From Trypanosoma brucei gambiense DAL972 (lineage: Eukaryota; Euglenozoa; Kinetoplastea; Trypanosomatida; Trypanosomatidae), in assembly GCF_000210295.1 (NCBI RefSeq), contig NC_026743.1:2976001-3040000 (forward strand): 64,000 nucleotides of DNA, read 5' to 3'. The notes beneath the pieces were generated by a model. It had not been told where the DNA came from and did no database searches. It worked only from the letters and a program-made list of their open reading frames with translations. Position 1 is the first letter of the stretch, and every line of letters begins with the position of its first letter. Of this stretch, positions 20,512-29,918 are shown piece by piece. The position numbers and the translations under genes are program-made.

Positions 20512-23500
20512 TTACTTGGTTACCTTTCGTTTGATGCGCACCATCGCCGTTACTGCTTTGCGCAGTTCATCCGCTTTGCGGTCCCACACGGATCCCAGCG
20601 TACATCCGTTACCATCCACCACTTGCACGGTACTGTTCGGCCCAGCGTCCCTCACGCGATTCACCACACCAACGGAGAATCCCGGAATGCCATGAATCGG
20701 TTGCGTGTCATACCCCAGTAAGGTCATAGTGATTGGTTTGTTGTTCACCATGGCATCGCGGCATGCTTCGAAGAAGGTTCCAGCTGCCGCAAAGTCCACT
20801 ACTGATGCTTCCAATGGAATGAGAAGCCGCTCGAACGCCGTGTTTGCAAAGTCAACAATCTCTTTGCTGTCAAGGCGGCTCGCGACGGCTGTGTCCGGAA
20901 CAGAGAATGTCGTTTTAGTGTACAGGAAGTCCTCAGAGGAGTACTGCCCAGTGCCACTTACGGAAGTGGAGCCATCACCACCGCACATCTCGGAAGCAAC
21001 GAGGGCCAAGCAATGAAAGGCTGGCCAAACACTCGGCTTAAAGGGATGGTGCACAATTGAGTGGGACATGTCATAGCCGTACGTTCCAACGTAGTTGTCG
21101 CCCTGCCTGGCCGTAGTGAGCAGGAGCGTGCCACGGGCGCGCAGCGATATTGAATCCACGGCAGCCAAGGCATCGAAAAGTACGTTCAGTGGGCAGACCC
21201 AAGCACGAAGAAACGCCTCGTGGTTTGCGTCACTAAGCGTGACAACAGCGCGCTCTTTGTCGTAGCTCAGAACAATGGCGTACGGGCCCCCAGAACCTCC
21301 ATTCCATACCTCTCTATTGGCTTGTATAACAGCGGGGTCGAAGTTCACAATGAGGCAACGTTCCTTGGGGGCCTCTAACGCAGAGAGAATTTGGCCAACA
21401 AGTGCTTCAGGAGTGGAGTGCTTAACGTCCTTGTCCATGTGTGTCGTGAAGACACTCACCTTGTCCCCCAGATGATTGTGGGAGTAGTTCCTCGCGACAG
21501 TCGCTGCACTTTCCAATGGCAAATGTGCGGACAACATGAAAGAAGTATGGAATCCACTGAGGTTAGCCACAGTTTCCACGTTTGCATCGAAGCCGAGAGT
21601 ATCTAAAGCTTCAGCAAGGATTGTCACAACATAATTCTTTTTCGGATATTCAAAACGAAGGAGTCGCATTGTGGGTGGAAGTGAGTACCGAGCATCACTC
21701 AAAATGGAATCCTCGAACTGTTGGGCGCTGAGTTTGGAAATAGTGTCTGGCGACTTGGCAGCCAATATATAACCGTACCCAATCACGGCAGAATACAGGC
21801 GGGGAAGTGGCACGTTCCATGTCTTACGGTACTTCTTCACACTGACGTCAGCGAGCCGAACGACCCCCTGCTCTGCATCGAAGCCAATAACAATGGCAAA
21901 GTGACAAGGTTCGGCACGTTGGTCCACCATGACATTCAATGCAATGTTAACATTAAAGCCAATAAGCATAACACTTTTGGTTTTCACAACGAGATCAATA
22001 TGTGCCATGAAAGTGTCATCTGTGATGTTTACTGGTCCATCTGCAGCATCCCCACGACGGTTAATGAGCACAACACCAAGTGCAACAGCGTCGGCGAGGT
22101 TCAACTTCTTAAGAAACACCCTGTACCAGCTAAAGGCCCTGCAAACAGAAACCTTGGTGCTGTTACCAACAATGGTGGCAATGTCAAGGTTGAGTACCTG
22201 GCACAATTTCGTAACGGGAATACCACGCAGTTTACCGCGGTCTAGTGCGCTACCAACGCCACTTTCCCGGTGTTTTCCTTGGTTCAGAAGAGTGCATGAG
22301 ACAAGGTGGTGCATTAATGCGAGGCCAACTATGTGTGGGGCGATGGAGGCGTCAACCGCAGTCATTAATAACCCGCCACTGAGGGAACCATCGAGCATGC
22401 CCAGCGGGAATATGGAAGGTACTTTTTCCATGTGTCGTTCGCTCACAAAGACGCGAACGAATCCACGGGATCGATTGCAGTATCCGTCCTTCACGCACAA
22501 CGCATTGTAGAGCGTTTGTAGAGGAACGCCATGTTCCTCAACAACAATACGGCCATCCTCCAACAAAAGTGGCACCCCGAAACTAACAGAGTGCAGGGCA
22601 GGCCTGAAATCAGTAATCAGGGCAAAGGTGCCTTGGTTCTTGGCCGACCAACGTGGTTTTATTGGGTCTGGTAAACCCTCGCCATCGGGGTTCTCAGTGT
22701 AGTTCAGGCGCATCCTTATTTCGTGTTGTTCAATCAAGTAAGGATCAAAGTTTATTATATACATTGGGTTTTCCTCATTTTGAGACAGCTCCTTGCGAAA
22801 CTGGGACAAAGTTCGGATGGTGGCTTGTTCCTCCGCACCCATCCCATCACACGACTCATCTACTGCTTCCGTGTCAAATGTAACCACCTCACAGCGAGTC
22901 TTGGTCCTCAGCATTGCCGGGTGACCTTCTACGAACTCATTCGTCACATCAAATAGTTCAGCGAGTGTAACAGACGGAAAGGATACGTAGTGCATTGCCA
23001 AACGGTTTTGGCGAAGGATGTCTTCGATTGTTATCTTCTCACCGGATACATAGCTGCACGCAAGTGCAATGCTGAGTAACCAAGCGCATGGCGCATTGGC
23101 CAACTCGTTTACGTCGTTCGAATCAGGTTGTGTTAACATCGGCTTTAAGAATTCCTGCAGTTTTTGCTTCGCGGCCTGGGCTTTACGGCGGTTGTTCAGA
23201 GCATCGGTATGCTCAGGAGATTTAGCAGCAGTTAGCACCACCTTTTTGGAGTGAGCACCGGTAGCGGTGGCGCCGGCCGCCGTCGACCCCGCAAGTGGCG
23301 GAAGAAAGCTGGAGTTGGCTGCAGTGGCGGTTGCACCTGGATCTAAAGTGGGTCGCTGAACGTTGAAGCGAGCCCCTCGTCCAATCGCCATGGCCGAGGC
23401 TGATGGGCTGACTGCAGTTTCGGATGCCAAACGACCCTCACGCCCATCTGCAGTGACACAAGGCGCAAGCTTCTTGATGTCGGAATGCATCAGATCCAGC

Positions 23501-23553
23501 TTTGCCTGGATTGATTGCAACCTTTCATCCAAAGATTCTGGTTTGGCTCCCAT
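20512..23553 (-). CDS. Large protein with four phytochelatin-synthase-like (papain-fold) repeats, apparently degenerate
   Basis: A 1013-aa protein from the ATG at 23553 (the upstream GTG-headed extension is rejected). After an Ala/Thr-rich head (1-125) I see four tandem units, about 145-375, 395-600, 625-820 and 840-1013. They resemble phytochelatin synthase, the papain-like glutathione transpeptidase. Units 1 and 3 share a hydrophobic strand ending NFDP (268-271 and 737-740). Unit 2 has PCHFAIVIGF followed by LADVSVKKY (His551, Asp569), matching the GHFSPIGGY ... DVARFKY region of the family. Unit 1 keeps a Cys in the catalytic-Cys position (Cys156, NAPCAWLL) but lacks the His. Units 3 and 4 lack a clear triad. 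No single unit carries a complete Cys-His-Asp triad, so a structural or binding role is as likely as catalysis. Repeat and family assignment are my inference by eye. Confidence 0.7.
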   Translation of the reverse strand: MGAKPESLDERLQSIQAKLDLMHSDIKKLAPCVTADGREGRLASETAVSPSASAMAIGRGARFNVQRPTLDPGATATAANSSFLPPLAGSTAAGATATGAHSKKVVLTAAKSPEHTDALNNRRKAQAAKQKLQEFLKPMLTQPDSNDVNELANAPCAWLLSIALACSYVSGEKITIEDILRQNRLAMHYVSFPSVTLAELFDVTNEFVEGHPAMLRTKTRCEVVTFDTEAVDESCDGMGAEEQATIRTLSQFRKELSQNEENPMYIINFDPYLIEQHEIRMRLNYTENPDGEGLPDPIKPRWSAKNQGTFALITDFRPALHSVSFGVPLLLEDGRIVVEEHGVPLQTLYNALCVKDGYCNRSRGFVRVFVSERHMEKVPSIFPLGMLDGSLSGGLLMTAVDASIAPHIVGLALMHHLVSCTLLNQGKHRESGVGSALDRGKLRGIPVTKLCQVLNLDIATIVGNSTKVSVCRAFSWYRVFLKKLNLADAVALGVVLINRRGDAADGPVNITDDTFMAHIDLVVKTKSVMLIGFNVNIALNVMVDQRAEPCHFAIVIGFDAEQGVVRLADVSVKKYRKTWNVPLPRLYSAVIGYGYILAAKSPDTISKLSAQQFEDSILSDARYSLPPTMRLLRFEYPKKNYVVTILAEALDTLGFDANVETVANLSGFHTSFMLSAHLPLESAATVARNYSHNHLGDKVSVFTTHMDKDVKHSTPEALVGQILSALEAPKERCLIVNFDPAVIQANREVWNGGSGGPYAIVLSYDKERAVVTLSDANHEAFLRAWVCPLNVLFDALAAVDSISLRARGTLLLTTARQGDNYVGTYGYDMSHSIVHHPFKPSVWPAFHCLALVASEMCGGDGSTSVSGTGQYSSEDFLYTKTTFSVPDTAVASRLDSKEIVDFANTAFERLLIPLEASVVDFAAAGTFFEACRDAMVNNKPITMTLLGYDTQPIHGIPGFSVGVVNRVRDAGPNSTVQVVDGNGCTLGSVWDRKADELRKAVTAMVRIKRKVTK

Positions 23554-24054
23554 TGTAACAAAGCTGTTTTCTGGTGGTGCTTCGCGGAAAAGATGCCAGA
23601 AATAATTCGACACGCAGTTTTAACCAATTGAAAGGAAGAGAGAGGCATTAACACCAGCGGTGTAATATCAGAAAGACAGAATGACACGGAAGTGTGAACG
23701 GCAGTATTACGTGTCCACTACGCACAAAAAAAAAATTTAGTGAGTGAGACATTAATGACACAATAATTGCAACAATGCACTCCCCCCTCTTCACGCACGA
23801 AGCCGGATTTCAGCAGTTTCCACATGTTTTCTTGCTTTTACCTCTCCCTCCATTTTTAATAATGAAACTAACTACGGAGATGGCCACTTGAACCCACATC
23901 ACCCTACAATCGTACGAAACACATGATCAGAACCCAACAATGGTAAACAGACGTATATTTCAGCGGAAAGTACAACATTATTCAAGATGCCATAAGTCAC
24001 ATTGATGGCGGTTAATAAATTAAAGCCTTCACGGTCGCGACTAACGACGTGAGT
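23554..24054. other. Spacer downstream of the acetyltransferase
   Basis: About 500 bp. No ORF of note. It presumably holds the 3' UTR of the acetyltransferase ending at 24055 and the 5' UTR of the PCS-like gene. Confidence 0.55.
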
Positions 24055-25065
24055 TTAACTTCTGAATAACTCAATATCAGCAACGCGCGCAAGGTCCTCA
24101 TCAAGTCCCACAATTTCGCCGCCGTCCGTCAAATCCGTGCGCAACCGAACCGAATCTGTGCTTGCCTGTTTGTACCGACAGACTCCATGTTGAAGCACAG
24201 CATTACCTAGACTGCTAAAGTCGCCACGCCTAATAACCAAGAGCATGCCATCGTGCAGTCTGGCATCAAACATATAAAAGCCACGTATCACGCGTACCCG
24301 CATAAAACCTCTTGAAGAATAAAAACGCAACAACGCTTCATCTGATGCCAAGCAATGTAACCAGACTTCCCCCACACCGCAGCGAAGGTTCGAGTGGCCG
24401 GCATCAATCGGTCTGTCAGGGAGTGTTTTGGGGTCCCTTGGAGGGTTATTCAGCTGCTCACTATGGCTTTCTATTCCAAGACGCTGCTGCAAAAAACTTG
24501 AAACAGCTGTAAAAAAACCTTTCAGCACCGGAGCGAGCGCTTTGCCAAGGGAGAGACCACCATTTCCTGCCCGAATGAGAGGCGGCACAGGAATAATGAA
24601 GAACATGTACGTTAAAAATCGTGTCAGTAAAAGTTCCCCAACACCGCGACGGCGGAGTCTTGGATCCACGGCAAACGACATCAAATAGCCCGTCGGTGAT
24701 GGCTCCAACTGGCCATCTTCGTACCGTTTATGGCCGAGTTGACCAATACAGAAACCAGCCAGACAGGAGTATACCAAAGGGGGTTCAACAACCCCACCTT
24801 CCGTAGACAATTCTGTTTCCACTCCACTATGCGTGTCATGGGGATCCATGACGACATCTCTATGAGATACATGCGCAACAATAGCCACAGACGATCCTGA
24901 GCGCAGCCAATTGTAGTAATCGTCCGGATATTCGACAGGGAAAGATATGGCGTGGAGCGCCTGTATGCTTTCCATGTCGCTCTCTGCAATTCCCCAGCTA
25001 AGATGCACTGTTAATGGTCTTCCTCCATTACGACTCGGGAGTGCAACAAGCTCCACTGCGCTCAT
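24055..25065 (-). CDS. GNAT N-acetyltransferase, NAA60/NatF-like
   Basis: A 336-aa GNAT-fold acetyltransferase. The acetyl-CoA loop is RRRGVG (138-143) after the strand YLMSFAVDPRLR, resembling the YLLSLGV...R..GIG region of NAA60 (NatF), which N-terminally acetylates membrane proteins. The later strand VWLHCLASDEALLRFYSSRGF (about 234-254) and the DGMLLVIRRG stretch match the C-terminal GNAT half of NAA60. Between the two halves is an insertion of about 80 residues (about 150-230) that begins with the very hydrophobic FLTYMFFIIPVPPL, which could touch or cross a membrane. Clear ATG start. Catalytic class is well supported; the NAA60 subfamily call is likely but not certain. Confidence 0.8.
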   Translation of the reverse strand: MSAVELVALPSRNGGRPLTVHLSWGIAESDMESIQALHAISFPVEYPDDYYNWLRSGSSVAIVAHVSHRDVVMDPHDTHSGVETELSTEGGVVEPPLVYSCLAGFCIGQLGHKRYEDGQLEPSPTGYLMSFAVDPRLRRRGVGELLLTRFLTYMFFIIPVPPLIRAGNGGLSLGKALAPVLKGFFTAVSSFLQQRLGIESHSEQLNNPPRDPKTLPDRPIDAGHSNLRCGVGEVWLHCLASDEALLRFYSSRGFMRVRVIRGFYMFDARLHDGMLLVIRRGDFSSLGNAVLQHGVCRYKQASTDSVRLRTDLTDGGEIVGLDEDLARVADIELFRS

Positions 25066-26433
25066 TTACACCTCATGGATGAATAAAAAAGAGAATGAGG
25101 ATAGCGGAAAGCACTACAAGATAAAGAAATTAATAACGTGGCAGTCCAGGCTTGAAATGACTAAAGGAAATAACGGCAGGTTTCTACACCCAAAGCAAAG
25201 GTGCGGGAACTCCACCAACTAGCATCCTCTCTTTATCTCCTAACCGGAAGCACATGATTTCATGGCTTAACTCACCAGTAATGTCGTTGTATGTTTTTTT
25301 TTAAAAAAAAAAGAAGATAAAAAAGATATAAGAAATTGTGTTAAACAAACCATGTACTTATTTTTCACCATTACAATCTATGTAACAATTAGCATATACA
25401 TATGAGCGCTTAATTAGCCTACCGATAACTAAAGAAAAAGAAACAAGAAAGGGAGAGGACAACAATACAACAACAACCACTCTTCGCCTTTACACACACA
25501 CAATCGCTTATTCCTTCCTATTAAACGCCCCTTCACTTCTCTTTTTTGTTATTCCACTGAAAAGTGATCATATGTAGAGAGTTGCCTCGTATATAATTTC
25601 CTTTGTAGTTGGTTTATTTATTCCGTTGTCTTCACCACATTTTCCTTTTTTTTTTTACAGTTTTTTTTTTTCTTTTTCAGATCGTGGATGCAAAAAGGTT
25701 TGCGGCAACTCTTCTTTCCCGTCTCCGTACGCTCCTGATCCTATTCCTTCTATAGTTAAATTATTTCGTTCACAAATGGGCACATCACCTCATCCCCTCC
25801 CTGAAAAAAAAAAAAGAATAAAATGAATTTAAAAAAAAGATAAGATTAGGAGGAAACAAAAAAATGACGCCCATGTAAATAATTTTTTCGTATCTCATCC
25901 ACCCGTATTCATCACATAACCTCAAATTTCCCCCTCCCCTCCCCCCCGTCCGAGCGTTAAGTTGAAAAGTTACCGGGAGCGGAACCATTATCATGGTGTT
26001 TAAACACGTACACACAAACACACAGACACATATATATATATACGTATATATGAAGTCAAAGTGAGAAAAACAGAGGAAGAAACTCTCCAAAAAAAAAAAA
26101 AGAAGATAAGCGATCAAGTACAAAACAAAAGAAAGTATTAGAAGAGTCACAGCTGAACCACAATTTGGTCTCTTGTCGCTTTGTCTCTTTTTCATCTTCA
26201 AAGCCCAGTACACACACACACACACACAAGGCATTACTAAAAAGCGGAGTTATCATCAGCTCTTGTCTCGTTGTGTGAGGATATTCGAACACAAAGTAAT
26301 CGATTTCGAAAAACAACAGTAAAAAAAAAAACGAAGCAAAAAAAAAGCTGCCAAAAACGGCAACATCTCGTACAGATTGTCCCCTTCACTTATTCGCTCC
26401 TCCAGTACTTAGAAAAAAAAAAAGGAAATCAGA

Positions 26434-26477
<44 letters not shown>

Positions 26478-26568
26478 TCATACATGTCGCCGCTTCATGT
26501 TTCTAACATAACGTGACGCAGTGATTTATTCACACTATTACAATAAGTAAAGGGGACTTAATGAGGCA
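25066..26568. other. Spacer: 3' UTR of the mitochondrial carrier
   Basis: About 1.5 kb. A T9A10 palindrome lies at 25294-25312, and (CA)n runs at 26209-26228 and 26435-26472 are (TG)n in transcript sense. A short TA run is near 26030-26050. No credible gene. Confidence 0.55.
26435..26472. repeat. (CA)n microsatellite
   Basis: About 19 CA units on the plus strand, reading (UG)n in the 3' UTR of the carrier transcript, about 100 nt beyond its stop codon. Confidence 0.9.
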
Positions 26569-27483
26569 CTACTGCTTTGCCTGAAGCTTGGCGGCACGCC
26601 ACCCCTTCACCTTTCTTGTGATGTATTCAATTGTGAAGAAGCACACCACTGTGTGTGTTGCACAGCGGAAAAAGTACGGCGCGAAGGAGTCGTACACCGC
26701 CAATGCCCCCTCCTCACGAACGACTCGTCCTATCGTCTGAGTCACACTCTTATACTTTGCTTTGGTGGTATCAGCGGACATACGTACACGTGCGAATTCA
26801 ACTGGCATCGTGATAACGGAATAAAACAATGCTGTAAGGATGCTCGCTGCATTGACGACAATGTTGTCTCCGTATGGTTGGGTTCCGTGCAATTGAGAGT
26901 AGGAAACATTACGACGCCGCAACGCGGAAAGGACTTGATCATGCACAGCAACTTGGGCAACGCCCACCAGTGCTGCTCGAGAAGCAAGGGCACTGACACC
27001 ACGCCAATATCCCGTGATTCCGTTAGTTGAGTATACGGTAATCGCCGCACGCGTCAACGACTGCTTCGATGCACCGGTCATTTGCAGAACGAGACAAACC
27101 TCCACTGGGGAAGTGAGGATACTGGAAAAGACACCAGCCAGGGCGCCAGCAAGTGCACGCTCGGCAACTGTTGGCATGCCGTCGGCGTCACCCTTCAGAG
27201 ACATGATGGCATCACGAAATATAGGATAACACCCAAGTCTTGCAGGAGCGTACACGGCCTGGCGGAGGATGCCCGTAGACAAACCCCTGAATGGTCCACG
27301 TTCCCACACCTTAACCAAACATTCCTTCTGTGAGGTACCTTTGGGTGCAGTCATCACCGTATTCTTCCACATTTCATAAGGGTGTGTGAACAACCATGCA
27401 AACATGCCGGAAAAACCAGCAATCCCGATCGTGTAGACCTTAGGCAGGGGCGCATTCGCGGGCGCCTTTGTCTCTTTCGACAT
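26569..27483 (-). CDS. MCP12: Mitochondrial carrier family protein (oxoglutarate/malate or di/tricarboxylate carrier type)
   Basis: A 304-aa member of the SLC25 inner-membrane carrier family with three repeats. The signature prolines with their charged partners are visible: PYEMWK (about 36), PVEVCL (about 126) and PVEFAR (about 226). Repeat spacing and length are normal for the family. The overall pattern suits carriers that exchange 2-oxoglutarate, malate and tricarboxylates across the inner mitochondrial membrane. From memory, T. brucei MCP12, a plant-like di/tricarboxylate carrier, is encoded next to TRF on chromosome 10, and this gene has that position. Clear ATG start. Family certain; substrate and symbol inferred. 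Confidence 0.88.
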   Translation of the reverse strand: MSKETKAPANAPLPKVYTIGIAGFSGMFAWLFTHPYEMWKNTVMTAPKGTSQKECLVKVWERGPFRGLSTGILRQAVYAPARLGCYPIFRDAIMSLKGDADGMPTVAERALAGALAGVFSSILTSPVEVCLVLQMTGASKQSLTRAAITVYSTNGITGYWRGVSALASRAALVGVAQVAVHDQVLSALRRRNVSYSQLHGTQPYGDNIVVNAASILTALFYSVITMPVEFARVRMSADTTKAKYKSVTQTIGRVVREEGALAVYDSFAPYFFRCATHTVVCFFTIEYITRKVKGWRAAKLQAKQ

Positions 27484-28094
27484 TTCTTTTTTTTTTTTTC
27501 CTGTCGTTCGATCCTCGAGTAGATGTATTAAAATGTATTGTTACTTTCTTGCTTTTTTTTTTTTTTAGGGGGTCCCTTTTGTTTTGTTTTGTTTTGCAGA
27601 CGAAGAAAAAGTCGGAAATTACACGGATCTCATCACACCAGAGGCGTCAACAAAGGATACTTGACATATCTAAGGTGGTACCACAGAAATACAAAAATAA
27701 GTGAATGAGAAAATGAAAGGCAAATCACTTGTACAATGCACGTCTAAAGACGTTGAGTTGCACGCACAGCGTTAAATTGCTTGAAGGGAAGGGAAGAAAA
27801 AAAAAAAAGAAAATTATCTAAAAAAAAGAAAAAGGGGGGAAGAAAAAAAAAGAAACACTTTATATACTTTGTATTGTCTTCCAGTTGTCGTCTTGCTGCT
27901 GCCGACATTGCGCACAATTGAATACAATTTTTACCTCTTTTTGTTTTTTTTGTAACGGCAGTTACTTCGGTCAAAGGTCGCGAATGGGTTGACTCCTTTG
28001 ATCCTATAGTGTCAAACAGACAACGGAGTACGACACGCTAGCACAGTGAAGACGCTACCTTTACCCAAGTTCCTCAATGTTTCAACAAACTCAT
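27484..28094. other. Spacer between the carrier and TRF
   Basis: About 600 bp containing T-runs near 27487-27500 and 27553-27566 and A-runs near 27798-27860. It holds the 5' UTR of the carrier and the 3' UTR of TRF. No credible gene. Confidence 0.55.
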
Positions 28095-29243
28095 TCACTC
28101 GTTATTCTCCATATTGGAGGCTTTCTCGGGAGAGCGTGCGGCGACGCTGTTCTTTCCCCTGTATCCTTGTTGTTGTATAACCTTATAGCGCAGCGTCCCA
28201 CGCCAATGATCATACAGTTGACTGACAGTTCTTGCAGGGTGCCACACGGAGCGGTAGGCGTAGTAAATTTGTTGAAACCTCTGCTGCCCCTTCGTGAAGC
28301 GTGCCAAACCTTTTATGATAGCTTCATCTTCCGATGCGCTAAATTTATACCGTTTTTGCTTGCCGGATGATGTCCCAACGCCCACATTAGCAAAGTTGCT
28401 TAGCTCACTGCTGGAGTGTGTTTCGATAGTAGAGCCCCTTTCAGACCCCACACGAAACTCACTCGGATTAGTAGGGTGTAGTGACGGTCCTCCAGCTCCA
28501 CGGTTGACCATTTCACCAACAGCATCGAAAGATGACACTGTGCGGGTGGTGCCCGGCAGTGCGGGCAGTTGTTCCAAGACGTCCAAGGCATTATTTTGTT
28601 CAGCTTCGTCAACAGTGTCATCACCGGAATTGGCAGCGGGACTCAACGTCTCACTCGCTGGCACTGGACTTTCCGGTCGCACATAGGCCCGCTCCGTTAC
28701 TTCAGGAGAATCACGCCGCCTTTTCGTACCAGCGGCACCGTTTGAACAAGTTTTCCATTTCCCTGGTGTTTGACCACAATCATCCTCTCCCATGCAAGGG
28801 GAAGAGCGTCCAGTCAACGCGTCGTAGCCTTCACTAATAAGTGAGCGAAGGCGCTCCGCAGACGAGGTGATTCCTCCACTACCGTCATCGGGGTCGCACT
28901 CACCAGATTCAAGTCGCGCAATGATCTGTCGAAGATGAGCGTTTTCGTCAACAACGTGCCTGAACATCGCATACACATCAGCCACAGTCATCGGTTCAAG
29001 GTGTGACAACTGGTCCGTCTCCCTCTGGACACCCAAAGAAGAGGCTAACAATGCGGACACGATTCCACTTCGGTATCCGCACGTACGCCAAAACTCCGAA
29101 CTGCCGTGGAGAGGTTCAAGCGCGACGGCGGCCGCAACTGAGAAGTTGTTGCCCTGCTTTATGTGCCCACAGAGAATCTTGTGGACCTCCGAGAAATCTG
29201 TTGGTGAAGGGGATGTGGATGGAACGCCAGCGTGACAGTACAT
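28095..29243 (-). CDS. TRF: TTAGGG repeat-binding factor (telomere protein TRF)
   Basis: A 382-aa protein with a C-terminal Myb-type DNA-binding domain at about 297-358: Trp residues in VWHP and DHWRGT, the SASEDEAIIKGLARF helix, and basic residues around LRYKV. This is the telobox type that binds duplex TTAGGG repeats. The N-terminal part (about 10-120) is helical and corresponds to the TRF homology dimerisation region. The linker is acidic and Ser/Pro-rich. Length and domain order fit T. brucei TRF, which caps telomeres and is required for telomere end structure and for limiting VSG switching. Clear ATG start. The position beside the carrier gene also fits my memory of chromosome 10. Confidence 0.93.
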   Translation of the reverse strand: MYCHAGVPSTSPSPTDFSEVHKILCGHIKQGNNFSVAAAVALEPLHGSSEFWRTCGYRSGIVSALLASSLGVQRETDQLSHLEPMTVADVYAMFRHVVDENAHLRQIIARLESGECDPDDGSGGITSSAERLRSLISEGYDALTGRSSPCMGEDDCGQTPGKWKTCSNGAAGTKRRRDSPEVTERAYVRPESPVPASETLSPAANSGDDTVDEAEQNNALDVLEQLPALPGTTRTVSSFDAVGEMVNRGAGGPSLHPTNPSEFRVGSERGSTIETHSSSELSNFANVGVGTSSGKQKRYKFSASEDEAIIKGLARFTKGQQRFQQIYYAYRSVWHPARTVSQLYDHWRGTLRYKVIQQQGYRGKNSVAARSPEKASNMENNE

Positions 29244-29918
29244 TGCCCCCCTGGAATTACGTCAACAAAGTATATGAGAAAAATATAAAAGAACAACCAA
29301 ATTTTGATGTTGTATACTGAAGTCTTGTGTATTAACAGCGCGCAGTAGTCACGTATAAGCGGAATGATAAATACCCTTTTATGAATCCCTGTTTTCCTTA
29401 TATATCTCCCTGGCAATACGCGAACTTGTGTGGTTGTATGAATGCTTGTATTTTTCTGAACAATTTATGAACGAAATTCGGTTGTAGCTAGTTATCACTA
29501 TGTTCCTTCACTTACAGAAAACCTTTTGGGAGGCGCCCTTGGAGAGAGACAAAAAAGGAAGAAAAAAACAAGTTCGATGCCACACGGAAACATGAGCGAC
29601 TGGGAGAGGGGGTGGAAATATATATATATATATATGCCAGAGGCGACCAATATATGCGCTGACCCGAATGTGTGTGTGGGGGGGGGGGGCGGCGGGGGGC
29701 GTGTTCTCACATGCAGCGCTGGGGTGAGTTTAGAAAATTACGCAGGCTCATTTCCCTCCATTCACATCGGTTGCGGATGCCTCGTGTCTGCTTGCATTGG
29801 TGGTAGACATGCGAACAAGACTAAAGCAGGGAGATGAACGTTTCGCGAAAAGTAAAAATATATATATATATATATGTATATCAAAATGTTCGCGGCCACA
29901 ACACCTTGTGTAATAATT
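29244..29918. other. Spacer between TRF and the kintoun-like gene
   Basis: About 675 bp. TA repeats at 29618-29635 and 29858-29880 and a G-rich run at about 29678-29699 (C-rich in the transcript). No credible gene. Confidence 0.55.
29618..29699. repeat. (TA)n repeat and nearby G-rich run
   Basis: A TA run at 29618-29635, then at 29678-29699 a stretch of about 20 bases that is almost all G, broken by two C. The run falls on the non-transcribed strand, in the likely 3' UTR of the kintoun-like gene. Confidence 0.8.

Noticed and set aside
21721..22510. Plus-strand frames of 174 and 193 aa opposite the phytochelatin-synthase-like gene
   Set aside because: They lie antisense to a long coding region with clear features and show no motif of their own; all convincing genes in the window are on the minus strand.
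28095..29243. Considered whether the Myb protein might be a general transcription factor
   Set aside because: A single C-terminal telobox-type Myb with a TRF-length N-terminal region and the expected genome position point to TRF.
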